64,000 nt of DNA from Zanthoxylum bungeanum (GCA_019454045.1 SKCR01006516.1:620001-684000), one strand, 5' to 3'; positions 12,022 through 25,107 are shown, numbered from the stretch's first letter. Program-made: numbers and translations. Notes: generated by a model from the sequence alone, not told the origin.

Positions 12022-15000
12022 TGTTGGGGTTTTGGGCGATGGGCGCAGCGGAAGCGCGGTTCGGGCGAAATCGTATTTTAAAACTTTTCAAAAATACTGA
12101 ATAATTTATTCAATATCTAATATGAATAATTTATTCACATTTCACCTAAAACTATTTATTCAATATCAAGTATTAACATAAATAAAGTTGAAAACTCGCG
12201 AAATATTTACGGAAACCGTTTTTCCGCAAAATGACGCAAAACACATTTTCGACTAAACCGACCACCCGACACTTATGGGGACTTCCCAGATCAGCTCCAA
12301 TAGTGTCAAGGCAGTTCATGGGCTGCCCGAATAGTGACGAACTCACTGTTTGGACAGCCGTCACCCGGTTGGCCCAAAATCCACCCGGTAACGCCGTTTT
12401 TGGCCGTTTTCGCTTATTTCAACTCGGAAACACTTTCCGGCAATTATTCCAACTCCCAAAACACATCCATTACATTCATAAGACAACAAATTCATCATAA
12501 AATCAGAATCATTTCCAAGACTGATACAAAAAACGAAATTGCCCATTTTTCATGCTTAAAACCAATTTTATCACAAGATTGATTTGATTAATCTTACACC
12601 AAAGAGTCCCACCACACACGAAAAAATCTGGAATAATTCTAGGTTATTTTAGAGTGGTTCAACAACTTTAGAATAACAACTCATCATCAAATGAATAATT
12701 TGGACAATAATTACACTAATTACTTCCAAATCACTTCACACATGCATCACAAGCTTCCAATCCATCATCAAAAACCAAAAGCCCTAATTTTCCAGATTTG
12801 AAGGAACCCTAGAATACTTCTAAATCATCAAGAAATAAGGAACAATATTTCCAAGCTATGGGTTTTGAAGACTTACCTTAAATCTCATAAATCTAAGCCT
12901 TTTTTTCTTTGATTTTTCCTTCAAATCTTCTCTGATTCATCAAAGAACCATGAAACCCATTTTCTTATCAAGACTTTCGGCCATGTTTATGAATGAACAA
13001 GAGAGATAAAGAAATTTTCTATATAAAACCACGTTGACCGATTATTGGCATAAATGGGTATTTTTGTCTTTTTCAAAATTTAATCAAATTAAATGCAAAA
13101 TAACTTTATGTAAACCAATCAAATTGGCACACATAAAATATAATTAATACATGCCATTTGGTCCAATAATAAATAGACAAATTCCATAACATTTATGGAA
13201 AAGTTTGATTAATTGATTATTGAAATATTTAACAATTAAATATTCAAATAATCAATTAATGTAATTATTAATATATATGTATTTTTATTTACAATAAATA
13301 ACAAATGCATATATTTATGGCATGTGTCAAAATCTCATTTGACGTATAATTAATGTGTATATAATCGTATTATGTATCAAATACAAATACACAATAATTA
13401 TGATTGGACAAAATCCCCTAATGCATGTGTTATCATTTAACCGATTAAACGATCTGAATTAACTCATTTAATCCGGTGAAGTATTATGAATAATTGTTGG
13501 ATAATTATGACCCATAGCATCACTATTTGTATAGAACATGGTGTTGTTGTACAAATTAACTATGTGACAAAGGAAATTACTCTTTTATCATTTGTAATTA
13601 GATTACCGGGATATATAAATGATAAAATTCCATATGATTAGTTCCAGATTGATAAGATGTGAGACAGTATCAATCCATGAAGGTTTAATCATTAAAACAT
13701 CCCTAGTCGGAGTATTATCGAGATTGGACATCGATAATGCGGAATAGACTAGTATTGCACTTGTGCGTGTTATGGGAGCATAATGGCATAGTTCTCATAT
13801 ATTTTGGTATTGGATACTCATGCAAGTGTAATAGGAGGTTGTGTTTATCGATGGTACGGAAACAGCTTCGCTCTGGATAGACCCCTCAGAATTCCATTGG
13901 TAGTATGACTATGTGTCTATGGAAGTCCGAATCAGGGTAGGTGTATTTGGTCTTAACCTGAGACTTGCACCGCTAATACTTGCGACAATCAATATACTTT
14001 GGTTTTGGTCGTCCAGGGCTTTAACCGGTTCTGTGTACGCCTCTTCTGGGTATATTGAGAATCGTAGTGTATTGGGTGTGATGTCAAGATGGAAGTATCA
14101 CTCCAGTCATAGTGGAGATGATGATCACGTAGGATACGGAACTGGTGCTTTTATATGCTATAGCTATCGGGATAATATGACTAGGTCATGCTTATCCGAT
14201 TATAGAGACTAGTTACCAGAGATCCGATATGTGCTTCGTACGGAGCAAACACAATTCCAGCCCCAGGCCTTGCACGTGACATTCGATACTAGATCGAAAT
14301 ACGCAATACTACGTATACTACGCCTGATATAAATTATATATTCTTTTAAGAATATTTCTGGAGAATTGGGTAGGCACGGTGCTTTGCTAGAAGCCAACCA
14401 TGTCTTGTAAATCGGTAACAACGTAGTACTAGGTACGTACGTGTTCGGATAGTCCGACGACCGGATTTACTGCCAATATTCTGGGGATCTCATGGGTCGC
14501 TTCCCGAAGATTCATCGATGACGTATGACTCAGATATAATTAATCTAGGATTAATTATCAGAGAGAGAAAATTAATCTAGGATTAATTACGGAGATATTT
14601 TATCTGAGATAAAATATTATTTAAAGAGAGAGAACGATTAATTTGGAATTAATCGATAAATTAATATATTCGATATATTAAACGAAATTGGATTCGACGC
14701 GGAATTAAAATTAGATTTTAATTCGGGCGAACGAGTTAATTTAGAATTAATTCGCTAGCGACGTGAATAGTAATTTTGCTAGGCATAATTATTTAATTAA
14801 ATTTGATTTAATTACGTCGCAACAGAAAATTCGTTAATTCGGAATTAGCGAACCCGAGCCCGGGGGTGTTTGCGGGTCCACTCGCATTTCAAATCGAGTG
14901 GGGCCCACAAGTCACATCATGCGTCACATCACTAGTCAACTTTATCACTTTAATGTGATGGAAGTTGTTGGTTGATGGTTGAGTGCAAAACACTCAAATG

Positions 15001-16531
15001 TGATGGTTTGAATGACTAATACCATTTATTTATTTTTTGGTATATCATTTGAATTGATTTTAGAAATCAACACACACAACACAACTTCATCTTCTTCCTC
15101 TATCTCTCTCCCTCACACGGCAATAGTGCCATTTTTCCTCTCAAAACCGTGAGCCTAGGGTTCATTTTTCTTCATGATTTTGTTGCAAAATCTCAAGAGC
15201 TAGCACTCCAATGGGTCAAACAAAGGTGATAGGGAAACCCATTCATGAGCATGGAATCTCAAATCAAAGCTTGAAGCTTGGAGCACACAAATGAGGTTGA
15301 CCGAAAATCAAAGGAGTGCAAAAAGGGGGCATTGCCGAGAGCTTCAAGGGAGCAATAAATTTTTGTGTTCTTCGCATCGTAAATCCGTTCATTGTAAGTA
15401 TGATTCCGCCATACTTCTTTATTGTATTCACATTATTTTCATTGCTTGAATGATCTGAGGACTATAGTAGAAACCCAACAATAATCTGTATTATTCATAT
15501 CGAGTTGCCCGAGTGCTTAACGAGTACGCTTCATATTGTGGGACTCTCTAAGTTTAGGTTTATCCGTCACGAAATCCAATTTCGTGTCCATAGTCCACCC
15601 ACTCATGGATTATGACGACCACGAATAATCTCGCTAAACTATGCAAGCCGAGGTCACTGCATACGTATAATTTCTCTGTCACAGGCTATCCATATTATAC
15701 CTGGGATATAGATAACAACGTCAAATTCGTTCGGTATAATACATTCGACTTTCAATTTATGATCTCTAAATAACACTCAGAACTGATTTCCGAAGTTATA
15801 CCACGGCCATGGATTTACTAGATCGTAAACACGTGCGGATGTCTATGCCCTGTACACATGACTGACGAATCCTGTCTTGATACGCACTGGATATCATGAG
15901 CATCAGTCCACACCCAACGAACATGCAGAGGTCTGATCTAAATAGATCGGTGATGTGACTGCCATCAAAGTGTGGAGGATAACTCATATATCCCACTGTG
16001 GTATCTCAAGTCGAATGACCACTATGCTTGCTCAACTCGAGAAGGTTCCTATTGACGTTGATGTACCATCTATTAGGAAACCTTCAGTGAGTCGTTCAGT
16101 GTCTTATCAAATAAACACCTACATGCCTATACGAGTCTCCCGAGACTCATGGTTCATTGGAATAAACCATCGGACCAAGTCACGATATACGACATGTACT
16201 AGTCTCAGCAGATTTTACTAACCAACCCGTGTTAGTAAATCTTGACCAGGAACTTTATTTAAGGATATACATCTTATAGTGCGTTTCCCAATGTCAATTA
16301 CAAACTACGTTGTAACTGCGCACTATATTGTAAATCCTATAGTCTTTGTCTAATATACATGTATCACTGAACCAGATTCAGTTTCAATCTAATCGTAATT
16401 AGATCGAATAAGTGTATAAAAGACAATGATACTACATTAAATTAGTAATATTATGGAAAATATAATTGCTCGTATTTATGAATCGGACATAATTACGATC
16501 CGGATTGGCACTCCGAGCACCAACCATAACA
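12022..16531 (-). repeat. 3' LTR of LARD, interrupted by a solo LTR
   Basis: It matches 38795-46385 outside the insertions: 12022-13494 pairs with 38795-39380 plus 44445-45317, and 15481-16531 pairs with 45318-46385. Without the 1,986-bp insertion and its 5-bp TSD it is about 2,519 bases. Short open frames such as 15796-15996 and 15955-16221 recur in the other LTR but look like chance frames. Confidence 0.9.
13495..15480. mobile_element. Solo LTR, 1,986 bp, inside the LARD LTR
   Basis: The insert begins TGTTGGATAATT and ends AAACCCAACA. It is flanked by ATAAT at 13490-13494 and 15481-15485. The sister LTR has the empty site, reading GAATAATCTGTATTATTC near 45312-45330, with one ATAAT and no insert, so both borders are certain. 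There is no internal region and no second LTR, so the element was reduced by LTR-LTR recombination. Inside are repeated ATTAATCTAGGATTAAT-type inverted motifs around 14540-14600. Its family is unknown. Confidence 0.93.
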
Positions 16532-19276
16532 ATTTCTCCCACTTGCTCTAGTGCCAATCAATGGTATCCTATACACATCTCAATGTGTATCGCATACTCA
16601 TGGCCCTCAAGAGCTCACCAGCACTCAAGAGGTAGGCAATAACAAGTAAGCCCGCTTAACAAATCGAGTCTGTCCAACAAACCCAACCATTTTCCTAAGC
16701 CAGCATCATTCATATTTTGTAGAATCCAAATTCCACATCAATATGACTCAGACGCTATATCAATATTGTGCTATAGCTACTAAGTTGTCTATGTATTTAG
16801 AAATCAAATCTAAATACTATGAGACAACCGCAAGCACTACACTAATATGAAAACTTCTAATCTATATGGTCAATATGCAACTTCATAAGTCAATACTTCA
16901 AAATTTGCAATTGAATCCACTAGTTTAGTAGAATCAATCGTGACACTCCCATTGCATCTTTTCTGACTTTATATGACATAGACCATCTAATTTCATAATT
17001 AGGATCAAAACTAATCTGACTTTATGGTTGCTGACTAAATTCTCCATGAATAAGAAACGCGTTCTTAATATCTCAAAGATCACAAAGAACATGTTTCAAG
17101 ATCCATCATATGGTCTGCAGCATATCAAAATAACTCGTAACAATTATGATTAAATTGATATCTTTAATCGCACATAATATATCATTCATTACGCCATCAT
17201 CCTATGATGCCTAAGATTTACTAGACATTCCAATCAATCTATCTTTCAACAAAGGAATCATCATTTACGAAAGATGAATACTATATACATAAAAGACACG
17301 TTAACTGTCAAACAGTTATACTAACTGTCATAAAGATAGTCTTATTGAGTTCTTTATTAGATCATATCTAATGCGCGACTAATGAGAGTATCTCACAAGT
17401 CTCTTAGTTTTATATCATATATAAAACTTCATATCAAATATATCAGAGACTACTCCCACTGTTTTCACGGAGAAAAGAAGACTTAGGATATATAATACTA
17501 GAAAGGAATTTGTACACTCCCACTGACCCCACTGACAAATACGTATTCTCTATACTTCGATAAAACCAGACAATCTGATTGATATCAAAATCGGAGAACA
17601 CAGATTTCTAGAAAGCTTATATGAGTCTACAATAGGCTCTATAAGCAAGAATATCAAACTGTGATCTTAGCAGAATACAAACTCTAGGGCCATTCTGGAA
17701 TGAATTCTTCAAACGAAGAAATCACAACGGATCTCTCATTCGAAGAAATCACTCAAGAACGCCACTTTGCATTCTTTAGCCAAAATACATTTTAATATCA
17801 ACATTAACCAACAGATCCTTAATTGTTCAATTAGTGCGACTAGAGACAAGTATTCTCAGAATCTACAATAGACTACTGAGCATAACATTTCTCATTGTCA
17901 TACTATAAAGGTCAAACCTTTATCAAGCTCACTTTGCTCTTACTGCGCAAACAATTGCACATTTTATGAACAATTCATACCGAAAGCTTAATCAAGTTCA
18001 AAACTTGATCGTAGTAAGCTAAGAATAATTTTAGATCTATGGTTCAATGGTAATTTCCGAAATCGATATCAAATATCGCTCATAGTATAAGTTATAAAAT
18101 AATTTTCTTCAATAAGAAAACAACAGAATCATTAAGTATCAGATACTTTGTAAATGATTCTGACATCCTATTGTACTTATACAGAAGTTGTCTAAGGGTT
18201 TTTTCATCTTATTAATCATGTAGTTCCATTACAATTTATCATTCTCACATTTGACTTCAATAAGTCAAGTCTTTTCTACAATCGTTAACATCCGATGCTA
18301 CACACAAAGTAATAAAATAATTTTATCACTCGGGATTGTAGAAAATATATTCTATCAAATAGAATACAATATTCTATTAAATAGAATAAATTATAAACCT
18401 TTCACTCGAACCTCCGAGGCGCAAGTACTTTCAATTATATAACAATTATACAAAAGAAAGTTTCAAATCTCAAACTTTTCAAGATTCAAATTTTCTACTA
18501 TACATATCATATATGTATTGTAGGAAGGAATGAAACCTTAATTAAAGAGATGAATTAGAGTTACTGGAGCATAACCCCAAGAGTATTGAAAACTAATTCG
18601 GTAACACTCAATATCAACGAATCAAATCATATAAGATTCGATAACTCCCACTGACCAATTCCATCAAAATGGAATCATGGAAGTTTAATATTGAGTAAGA
18701 ATCACATTCATTAAATAAATTTAGAACTAATTGCCATAAATTCATGTGTTTGATCATATCAAACATCTTTGAAAAATTCAAAGATTCACTATGAATTATA
18801 TAGTTTTCAACATTTCAAATAGAATAACTTTGAACTATTCAAAATATTCTATCCACGTTTCATCAGAAATATATTGAAAGTTCTCGAACCATTCAAGACG
18901 TTCAATATATACTCTTTTAGAAACTCGCAACTAAGTCATGACAAATCAATAACTAAGTTACGAAGAAAGAAAACTATCCATGACAATTTTAATTCATTAA
19001 ACTACATACATTCAATGTATTAGTCTAATAATTCTTATGGTCCAATGACGATCATTGGTTAAATGAGATTTAATCACATCCTGAATACAATATTCATTAA
19101 ATGGATAAGGATATGTGGTGTGAACTCGTATCAGACCATCATTTACCATAAGGAACAAGAATCCAATGCTTATGTGATAAAAACTCATAAAGCACAGTCC
19201 TAAGTTATTTATTTTACCGAATATTTTTCTTAATGTTTATCTTCCATCAATGACACTACTAGTCATATCAAATTAT
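16532..19276 (-). other. LARD interior, 3' part, non-coding
   Basis: The first bases (AATTTCTCCCACTTGCTCT on +) are the complement of a polypurine tract next to the LTR. Over the following 2.7 kb no frame above about 60 codons has recognisable content on either strand. Short phrases such as ACTCCCACTG recur irregularly. The region ends where gypsy-1 is inserted. Confidence 0.7.
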
Positions 19277-20091
19277 TGACCTGCGTAAACACACACGTAT
19301 AACGCAAGCGCACGTATCGTTCAAGTAGTATAAAAATATCGATCCCACGATGACTTAATTCCTACTGTTGTTATTAATTATTGATACTATTTATTTACAT
19401 GTATCTAATTATATGGAGAAGGGAATTGATTGCTTTTGGTTGGTTGAATGTGGATTTGCTAATTAAAATAAAAACAGACTCAAATGAAAATACTAAGGAA
19501 AATAAAAGAAAAGACTCAAGATCTAGGGTCATGACTCCACACAATATTATTATAAAGATGAATTGATTCTCTTATCTATGTGTAATAAATCAGTTTGCTA
19601 ACCTGGAACACGAAAATATGCAAAAGCCTCTGTCGATGGTCAGATGTAAATACCCAGTATAACCCAATTGAACCATATGTCTATGTCAACCAAATTACCT
19701 GGATTCATTAAGATTAAGTTCCAATTATGGCTACCCCCGCCCGACAGGTATATGTCTATCCTGTAAGGAAATCTATTAAATGGTTATCTATCCTCAAGGA
19801 AGATCGTGGGCTATTGAATCTAAGGTTGAAACTTAAAATCCCTATGTCTAGTTCATTTTAAGTTTACCACATCAATCTTATTGGTGATCAGACAACAAGA
19901 AGCATTAAGCTTAAGACTCAATAAACAAAATAAACAATTATCCAATAAAAAGAAAATCAATTATTAAGTGTGAATATTGTGTTTCATCACTTCCCTAGAA
20001 TAAAATAAAATGCTGGGGTTAGAGGATCCACTTTTAGAAATCTCAAATTATTATAATATGGAAATTGCCAGTATTATCCAATTAAGTTGAA

Positions 20092-20421
20092 TCAGCCATA
20101 AAGGCGATGTTATTATTTATCCATAAACCAGCCATATGCGGTAATTATCTGTCACATAAAGACCAGCCATATAGGCGGTGTCACATTATGTTACATAATA
20201 AAAACCAGCCATTAAGGCGGAATCAACTTTTAATTCATATTATTAAATCATAATTTCCATATTATAATTGAAGTGAGATTAATCTACCTTTACTATTTCC
20301 AATTTAGAAATCTCCGTTATTATAATATATAAATCTGTGTGATATTTACCAACCAGCCATATAGGCGGTATCATGATTAAGTCAAATTAATAAATAATTA
20401 CCAACCGACCAATATAGCGGT
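20092..20421 (-). repeat. Array of short hairpins (GCCATATAGGC type) in LTR-A
   Basis: Six related units sit at about 20092-20107, 20128-20142, 20162-20178, 20204-20220, 20351-20370 and 20402-20421. The commonest, ACCAGCCATATAGGCGGT, folds as CC-A-GCC / GGC-GG around a five-base loop. The last unit, ACCGACCAATATAGCGGT, moves the bulge and changes the pairs. The array lies downstream of the predicted TATA box on minus, so it would be transcribed. Confidence 0.7.
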
Positions 20422-20714
20422 ATCCTTATTAAGTCAGGTTTTAAATAATTTATATATTATAATTAAGGGAGATTATCTAAATTATAAAAGTAAAAAGTTT
20501 CACCTTTACCCTAGCAGTAAATTAACTACTGATCATAAAAGAAGAAAAATAAAATAAAATAAAATTTTATTACAAAAAGTAAAAGTGCATAATTAAAAAT
20601 ACTAAAAGTAAAAATGCTAAATTTAAATTACAAAAACTTAAACACACAAGATGCAATCCTTAAAGTCCTTACAAAACTCAAGGAATGCATGATTTGAATT
20701 CTGAAATCGAGCTG

Positions 20715-20722
20715 AATTTATA
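20715..20722 (-). promoter_or_regulatory. Predicted TATA box of gypsy-1 LTR
   Basis: On minus the bases read CCTATAAATTCAGC, a strong plant TATA box. The equivalent TATAAATT occurs at 28116-28123 in LTR-C and at the matching place in LTR-D. It would put the transcription start near 20690 and divide the LTR into an approximately 0.8-kb U3 and a 1.4-kb R-U5. Confidence 0.6.
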
Positions 20723-20836
20723 GGCGTCAGTAGGGGGTCGGCGTCGCGACGCCCAACTCGCGTCGCGACGCGGGACATTGTTGACGTGGCAGCTTCTGGT
20801 TCGTCGCTTCAGATTCTGGATAAGGTGATAAGGTGA

Positions 20837-21192
20837 CACGTGTCCAGGTGGTTGGAAGTTCAATTATTGCGACACGTGGCAGCTTCTGATTGGCTGATTT
20901 CAGATTCTTATCGCCACGTGTCAATTACGGATAAGTGAGTCAATAATTGGCGCTGACGTGGCGACATGTGGCGAAAGTGACTATCGGCACCATAAAATTG
21001 CGACACATGGCACGCTGTGATTGGCTGATGATGACGTGGCGATGATGTGGCACGTTGACTCGGTCAACTGGTGATGTGGATGATGACGTGGAAGACACGT
21101 GGTGACACGTGGCGATGGCGACTGTCGGCACCGTAGGATGATGACATGTGGCACGTCGTACATTAGCAGATCGGATGTGATGGTGACACGTG
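20837..21192 (-). promoter_or_regulatory. G-box/ABRE cluster in U3 of LTR-A
   Basis: Six perfect CACGTG cores occur at 20837, 20873, 20915, 21096, 21106 and 21187. They are interspersed with ACGTGGC and near-miss CATGTG and CACATG copies. CACGTGGC is the bZIP/bHLH G-box and core ABRE of plants. The cluster lies about 115-470 bases upstream of the predicted TATA box on the transcribed strand, the expected place for an enhancer. Similar clusters occur in LTR-B, LTR-C and LTR-D. Confidence 0.65.
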
Positions 21193-21479
21193 GCACGGCT
21201 CACGTTAGCAAAGTCAAACTTTTCTCAGATTCTGACTTGTGGACCCGGCGCACGTAAGCACGTCTTGGTGCATGTTAGGCGTCGCGACGCGCCAAACTTA
21301 CCAAAATGCCATTTTTTCCAATTTTCACTGTTTTGGTCCAAATCACCTCCAGAATGTCCTGAAATTTTATTTATCTACAAAATAACACAAAACACATCAA
21401 AATATTCACAAAACTCAAGAAACTATATAAAATATTAGGTTAAATGAGTGGGAAATAGTGATATAATTAACACTCATCA

Positions 21480-22685
21480 CACCCCCAAACCTAACATTTT
21501 GCTAGTCCTCGAGCAAAACATATAATAAAATAACATAGACATCTTTAAAATAAAATTTAAGTAAGCCACTTTCGTATAGATCACGGTTGCATTTAGCGTA
21601 TGCAACAAGCCTTTAAACCCCTAGGTGTCCCCAGTGGACGAGTTGTAGTCTCGTGAGGGTTTACAACAATGATACCCAAAAATATTTTACAAAAGTAAAA
21701 AGAAAGTGAAACTAATGCACACAAAAGCAAAAAGACAAGTGAAAAGAGAATAAAGAAGTTAGTGACTAATCAGGTTAAACTTATACTCCAAGTTACTAGT
21801 TGTTTTCTTTCTTTCTAAATTACCGAATAAGTAAATTCTCCGATTATATTTACCATTCTCCATATACACAGCCAACAAAATATTAAACAACTCATTTTTG
21901 CCCACAACAGTCATAAGTGCAGTTGAGAAGAGAGTAATATTTTTGTTCTAAAGTTTTATCAGAATTCACACCTTTTTTAGCAATGGAATATTTTTTCTGA
22001 TTTTTTTTTTTGATTTTTTTTTTAAATTATATACAATATCTTCCGTCTATGTAGCGAATTTTGGGTCGGTGGCTCCCAAACCAGTTGCCTTTAGGGCACC
22101 AGGTGTTAAGACACCCCTACAGACTTAATTACTCAGACTTCAGATATATATATTTATATATATATATTTTACTCCATCACTTTTTGAGATGCTTCCTCAA
22201 TTAAACTAGAGCACTGAATATTACAAACTTTTCAATTTTAGCTCATGTCCATATGTTACTATGCATGTTGATAATACCTGCCAACTGAGCATATGAAGAT
22301 CCATTTTAGTCAGTTTTATGGAGAATTTACAAATTAAATAATTTAAAATGAAATAAACAAAAACTAACTTGTTTCAAAAATGGTTTGAGATACGTCTCAG
22401 GAGTGAAAACTCCTTACTCAGCTATCTCTTACCAATTTCACATTTTTAGTCAAACTAAAAACAAAAACACAAAATATTTTTGTAATTTTTGAAAAAAAAT
22501 TTCAAATTTTTTGTATTTTTCGAATTTTTTTTGACTAAAAATAAAAACAACACACAAACTAAAAACAAGGTACTGATCAACTAATTCCCTCCCCCAAACC
22601 TAAATGAGACATTGTCCCCAATGTCTTAAACAGTAGAAGAAGAGTTTAGAAGATAATACCTGGTTAGCTGAAATTCTACAGGAAA
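21480..22685 (-). other. Gypsy-1 3' untranslated interior with polypurine tract
   Basis: The + bases CACCCCCAAACCT at 21480-21492 are the complement of polypurine AGGTTTGGGGGTG next to the LTR. The rest, up to the LOG stop codon, is non-coding, with T-rich tracts and a (TA) run near 22146-22169. It aligns with 28791-30085 of gypsy-2. Confidence 0.75.
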
Positions 22686-23339
22686 TTAAAGGTTAAGATC
22701 CAGATTAATCCGACGCCTCTTACCAAGATCGTCCTCAGACTAATTTATCTTTGAAAGGATAGGGTCAATTTGTGGTTCATAGGCTAAGATTTGGTAAATT
22801 AGATCTGGAGCAGTTCTGGCAGTAAAAATGAGTTCTTTCATAGGTTTTGACACGAACCCATTTCTCCGAGCATCATCAAGAAACACACAAAGAAAATCAT
22901 AAAATCTTTCAACGTTGTACAGTCCCAGCGGTTTCTGGTGTATGTTCAGGTTCGCCCAAGATAACACTGTAAAAATTTCCTCCAATGTACTCAAGCCACC
23001 TGGCAAGGCAATAAAAGCATCAACACGATTAATCATTTCTACCAATCGTTCGGACATACCTGGCACAATAAGTTCCTCTCCGTTTGATGGTTCAATAAGA
23101 TCTGCCTCTGCCAAAGGTTTTGGGATGATTCCCAAAACGTGACTGCATCCTTCCTGTACGGCCTTTGAAACGATCCCCATTAGTCCAAGATTGTCTCCGC
23201 CATATACTAAGTGCATATTCCTTGCAGCTAAGACTCGACCCAATTCTTGTGCTGCTTATACGTATTGTGGTTTAACACCAACACTAGTACCGTAAAACAC
23301 ACAGATGTTTTCAACTCGTCTTCTTGAAGTGGCTTCCTT
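22686..23339 (-). pseudogene. LOG: LOG-type cytokinin riboside 5'-monophosphate phosphoribohydrolase, captured retrocopy (gypsy-1)
   Basis: LOG enzymes release active cytokinin bases from their ribotides in the cytosol. The 218-codon frame runs from EATSRRRVENICVFYGTSVG through RVLAARNMHLVYGG, GLMGIVSKAVQEG, DAFIALPGGLSTLEE and WANLNIHQKPLGLYNV to a tail ending INLDLNL, which is the full usual LOG length. It has no introns, whereas plant LOG genes have several, so it derives from spliced mRNA. Damage: the start codon is AAG, codon 28 is a stop (E in the other copy) and codon 200 is TAG (W in the other copy). The signature PGGxGTxxE has serine for its second glycine. It is in sense orientation downstream of the gag-like frame. 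A functional enzyme is unlikely. Confidence 0.9.
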
Positions 23340-23862
23340 TTTTTTTATGTATTTATTTCTCAACTCTGGATGCCTTCAAAAGTGAAATGATGAGTTGAAT
23401 TTATAACACCTGAAAAGGGTGAGTAATAATAGCACTAGTATTTTCCAAAGGACGATTGTTAGCTATACGATAAAAGAAATCGTGAAAGGTCAAAAAGTCT
23501 GGATCCTGTCTATGAAAATAAAGATAATTACAACAGAAAAGCAAATCAAAGCAATAATTAAGGCAACAGAATTGTGTACACAATACGCCATTCGCTTAAT
23601 ATAAATTCATCAGGATGCGTCTCAAGAATCCATTCCTTACTCAGCCATTGCTAATGAATTATCTCTTATCTTTCCCAAACACCATTCCTTCTGTCTTATG
23701 CTTTGGTTGAGTTTTTCCCTACAAAAATAACACACAAAATTAAAAACTCTACAACATGTATACACAAAATATAAAAATAGAAATTACAAAAAAGTGCATG
23801 GGTTGCCTCCATGCTAGCGCTAAATTTTTCATCTTCAGCCAGACGTGACTGAAATCCATCTG
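23340..23862 (-). other. Spacer between gag-like frame and LOG copy in gypsy-1
   Basis: This 0.5-kb stretch is non-coding. It aligns with 30740-30985 plus 32887-33172 in gypsy-2, where a hAT element has inserted. Small frames at 23401-23604 are present on both strands and look incidental. Confidence 0.6.
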
Positions 23863-25107
23863 TCAAGGAGGTTTCAGCATCGTTTTGGATGTCCGATTAA
23901 AGACATTCCCATGTGCGTTACTTTTGAAGGGTCTCTTCCAACGGTAAAGGGGGAAATAGAATTTTGTCTCATTCAGTGCTTGTGCCACCTTTTTAACCTT
24001 TGTTGCTCCAGTGGTTCCTGAAAAGAAAGAAAGAAAATCAGGAGGTCTCGTATGGTGCTTGACTTGGAATGGAAATTCCATTTTGTCAAGCTTCTGGGTG
24101 ATATCTTTGATCAGTACTCCACATAACAGTTATGTTTCGCCTGAATGTTCTGGATCTTTAATAAGTTTAGACATTTGTTCTGCTTCTTGCTCCACCTTTT
24201 CTTCACAGATGAATTTTAAAATTTCCGTATTTAGTTCTTCATCTGTCATCTGTGAAATGCATGCTCCAAAAGTATCAACGTGAGGATGTAAAGATGTGTC
24301 TGAAATTAGGTCTTCATCCTCTGATATGACTAGCTCAGGTAGCTCGTCTTCAAACATTAGTGCAAAGCATTCTCAAAGATCTTCATTTTGAGGATGGAAA
24401 GTTTCATCCTCCCTTGTTGGTGCAGTTGGTACAAATAGCTCCACTTCTTTATCCTCGTCAGAGTCAGAAGAATAATAAAAATCAAATTGAGACTTTGTTG
24501 GTTCAGGCTCCTGAACTGATACCACTGATTCTTGATACTACTCAGCCTCGTCCTCTGTTATGATGTCATGATGAATCTCAGGATATTCGAAGGATTCTTC
24601 AGTATTATTTGAATTTGCTCCGGGAGATATGTGATTCAGGTTGTCTGTTAATTGTCTAACTTGATCTGTCATCATTTGTATAGACGCCGCTTGACTCTGA
24701 ATTTGTGCATCAAATTGAGCTTCCCATTCCTCGAACAAATCTTTGAGCATGTGAATCAACTGATATTCCTCTGATAGTTCTGGTTCTTGATGAAGATCGT
24801 AGATGGATGGTGGATAAGATGGAAAATGTGATGGTTCTTCGTACCTTGAATGATTCCAATAATTCCGCCACTCTGAAAGGTATATACATTGATCGCTCGG
24901 GTGGTTACCATCACATATTACACATCTCCCCATTTTGTTCTGTTGAACAAATGTAGAATTGCTTGATTCTGACATCCAGTGATAGTTGTTGGGCTGGACA
25001 ACAGGCCTCAGAAAACCGGACTGTTGCTCCATGAATTGGGGTGTATTTTCTTCTAGTAAAGCTCGTAATATTTCAATCTCCCAATATTGTTTCCATTTTT
25101 CAATCAC
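23863..25107 (-). pseudogene. Gag-like protein of gypsy-1, broken
   Basis: The frame of about 415 codons covers a WEIEILRALLEENTPQF start, a CVICDGNHPSDQC knuckle (C-x2-C-x3-H-x4-C, as in Athila gag), a helical AQFDAQIQSQAASIQMMTDQ segment, an acidic middle and an end reading TRPPDFLSFFSGTTGATK...MLKPP. In-frame stops occur after EDEAE (near 24538), before the ECFALMFEDEL segment and after PEHSGET. The first corresponds to Q in gypsy-2. The usual N-terminal capsid part of gag is not recognisable. The role would be RNA binding and particle assembly, perhaps for packaging in trans by an autonomous relative. Confidence 0.75.

Larger units (their letters stand above)
19277..21479 (-). repeat. LTR-A, 3' LTR of gypsy-1
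   Basis: It is 2,203 bases long with TG...CA termini and is closely similar along its length to LTR-B. On minus it runs from TGATGAGTG at 21479 to CGCAGGTCA at 19277. It contains the G-box cluster and TATA box of U3 and a hairpin array in the downstream part, listed separately. Frames such as 20940-21203 minus and 21190-21438 plus are chance frames in this LTR. Confidence 0.93.

Noticed and set aside
19277..19280. Perfect TSD for gypsy-1
   Set aside because: The flanking pentamers are ATTAT and AATAT. I report one mismatch and do not force a perfect duplication.
20940..21203. Histidine- and valine-rich minus frames in LTR U3 (also 28296-28543, 36707-37051)
   Set aside because: They are read-through of the G-box repeat region, differ in frame between LTRs and resemble no protein.
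22740..23243. Functional host LOG gene
   Set aside because: It has no introns, no start codon and in-frame stops, and lies between LTRs with a sister copy in another element.
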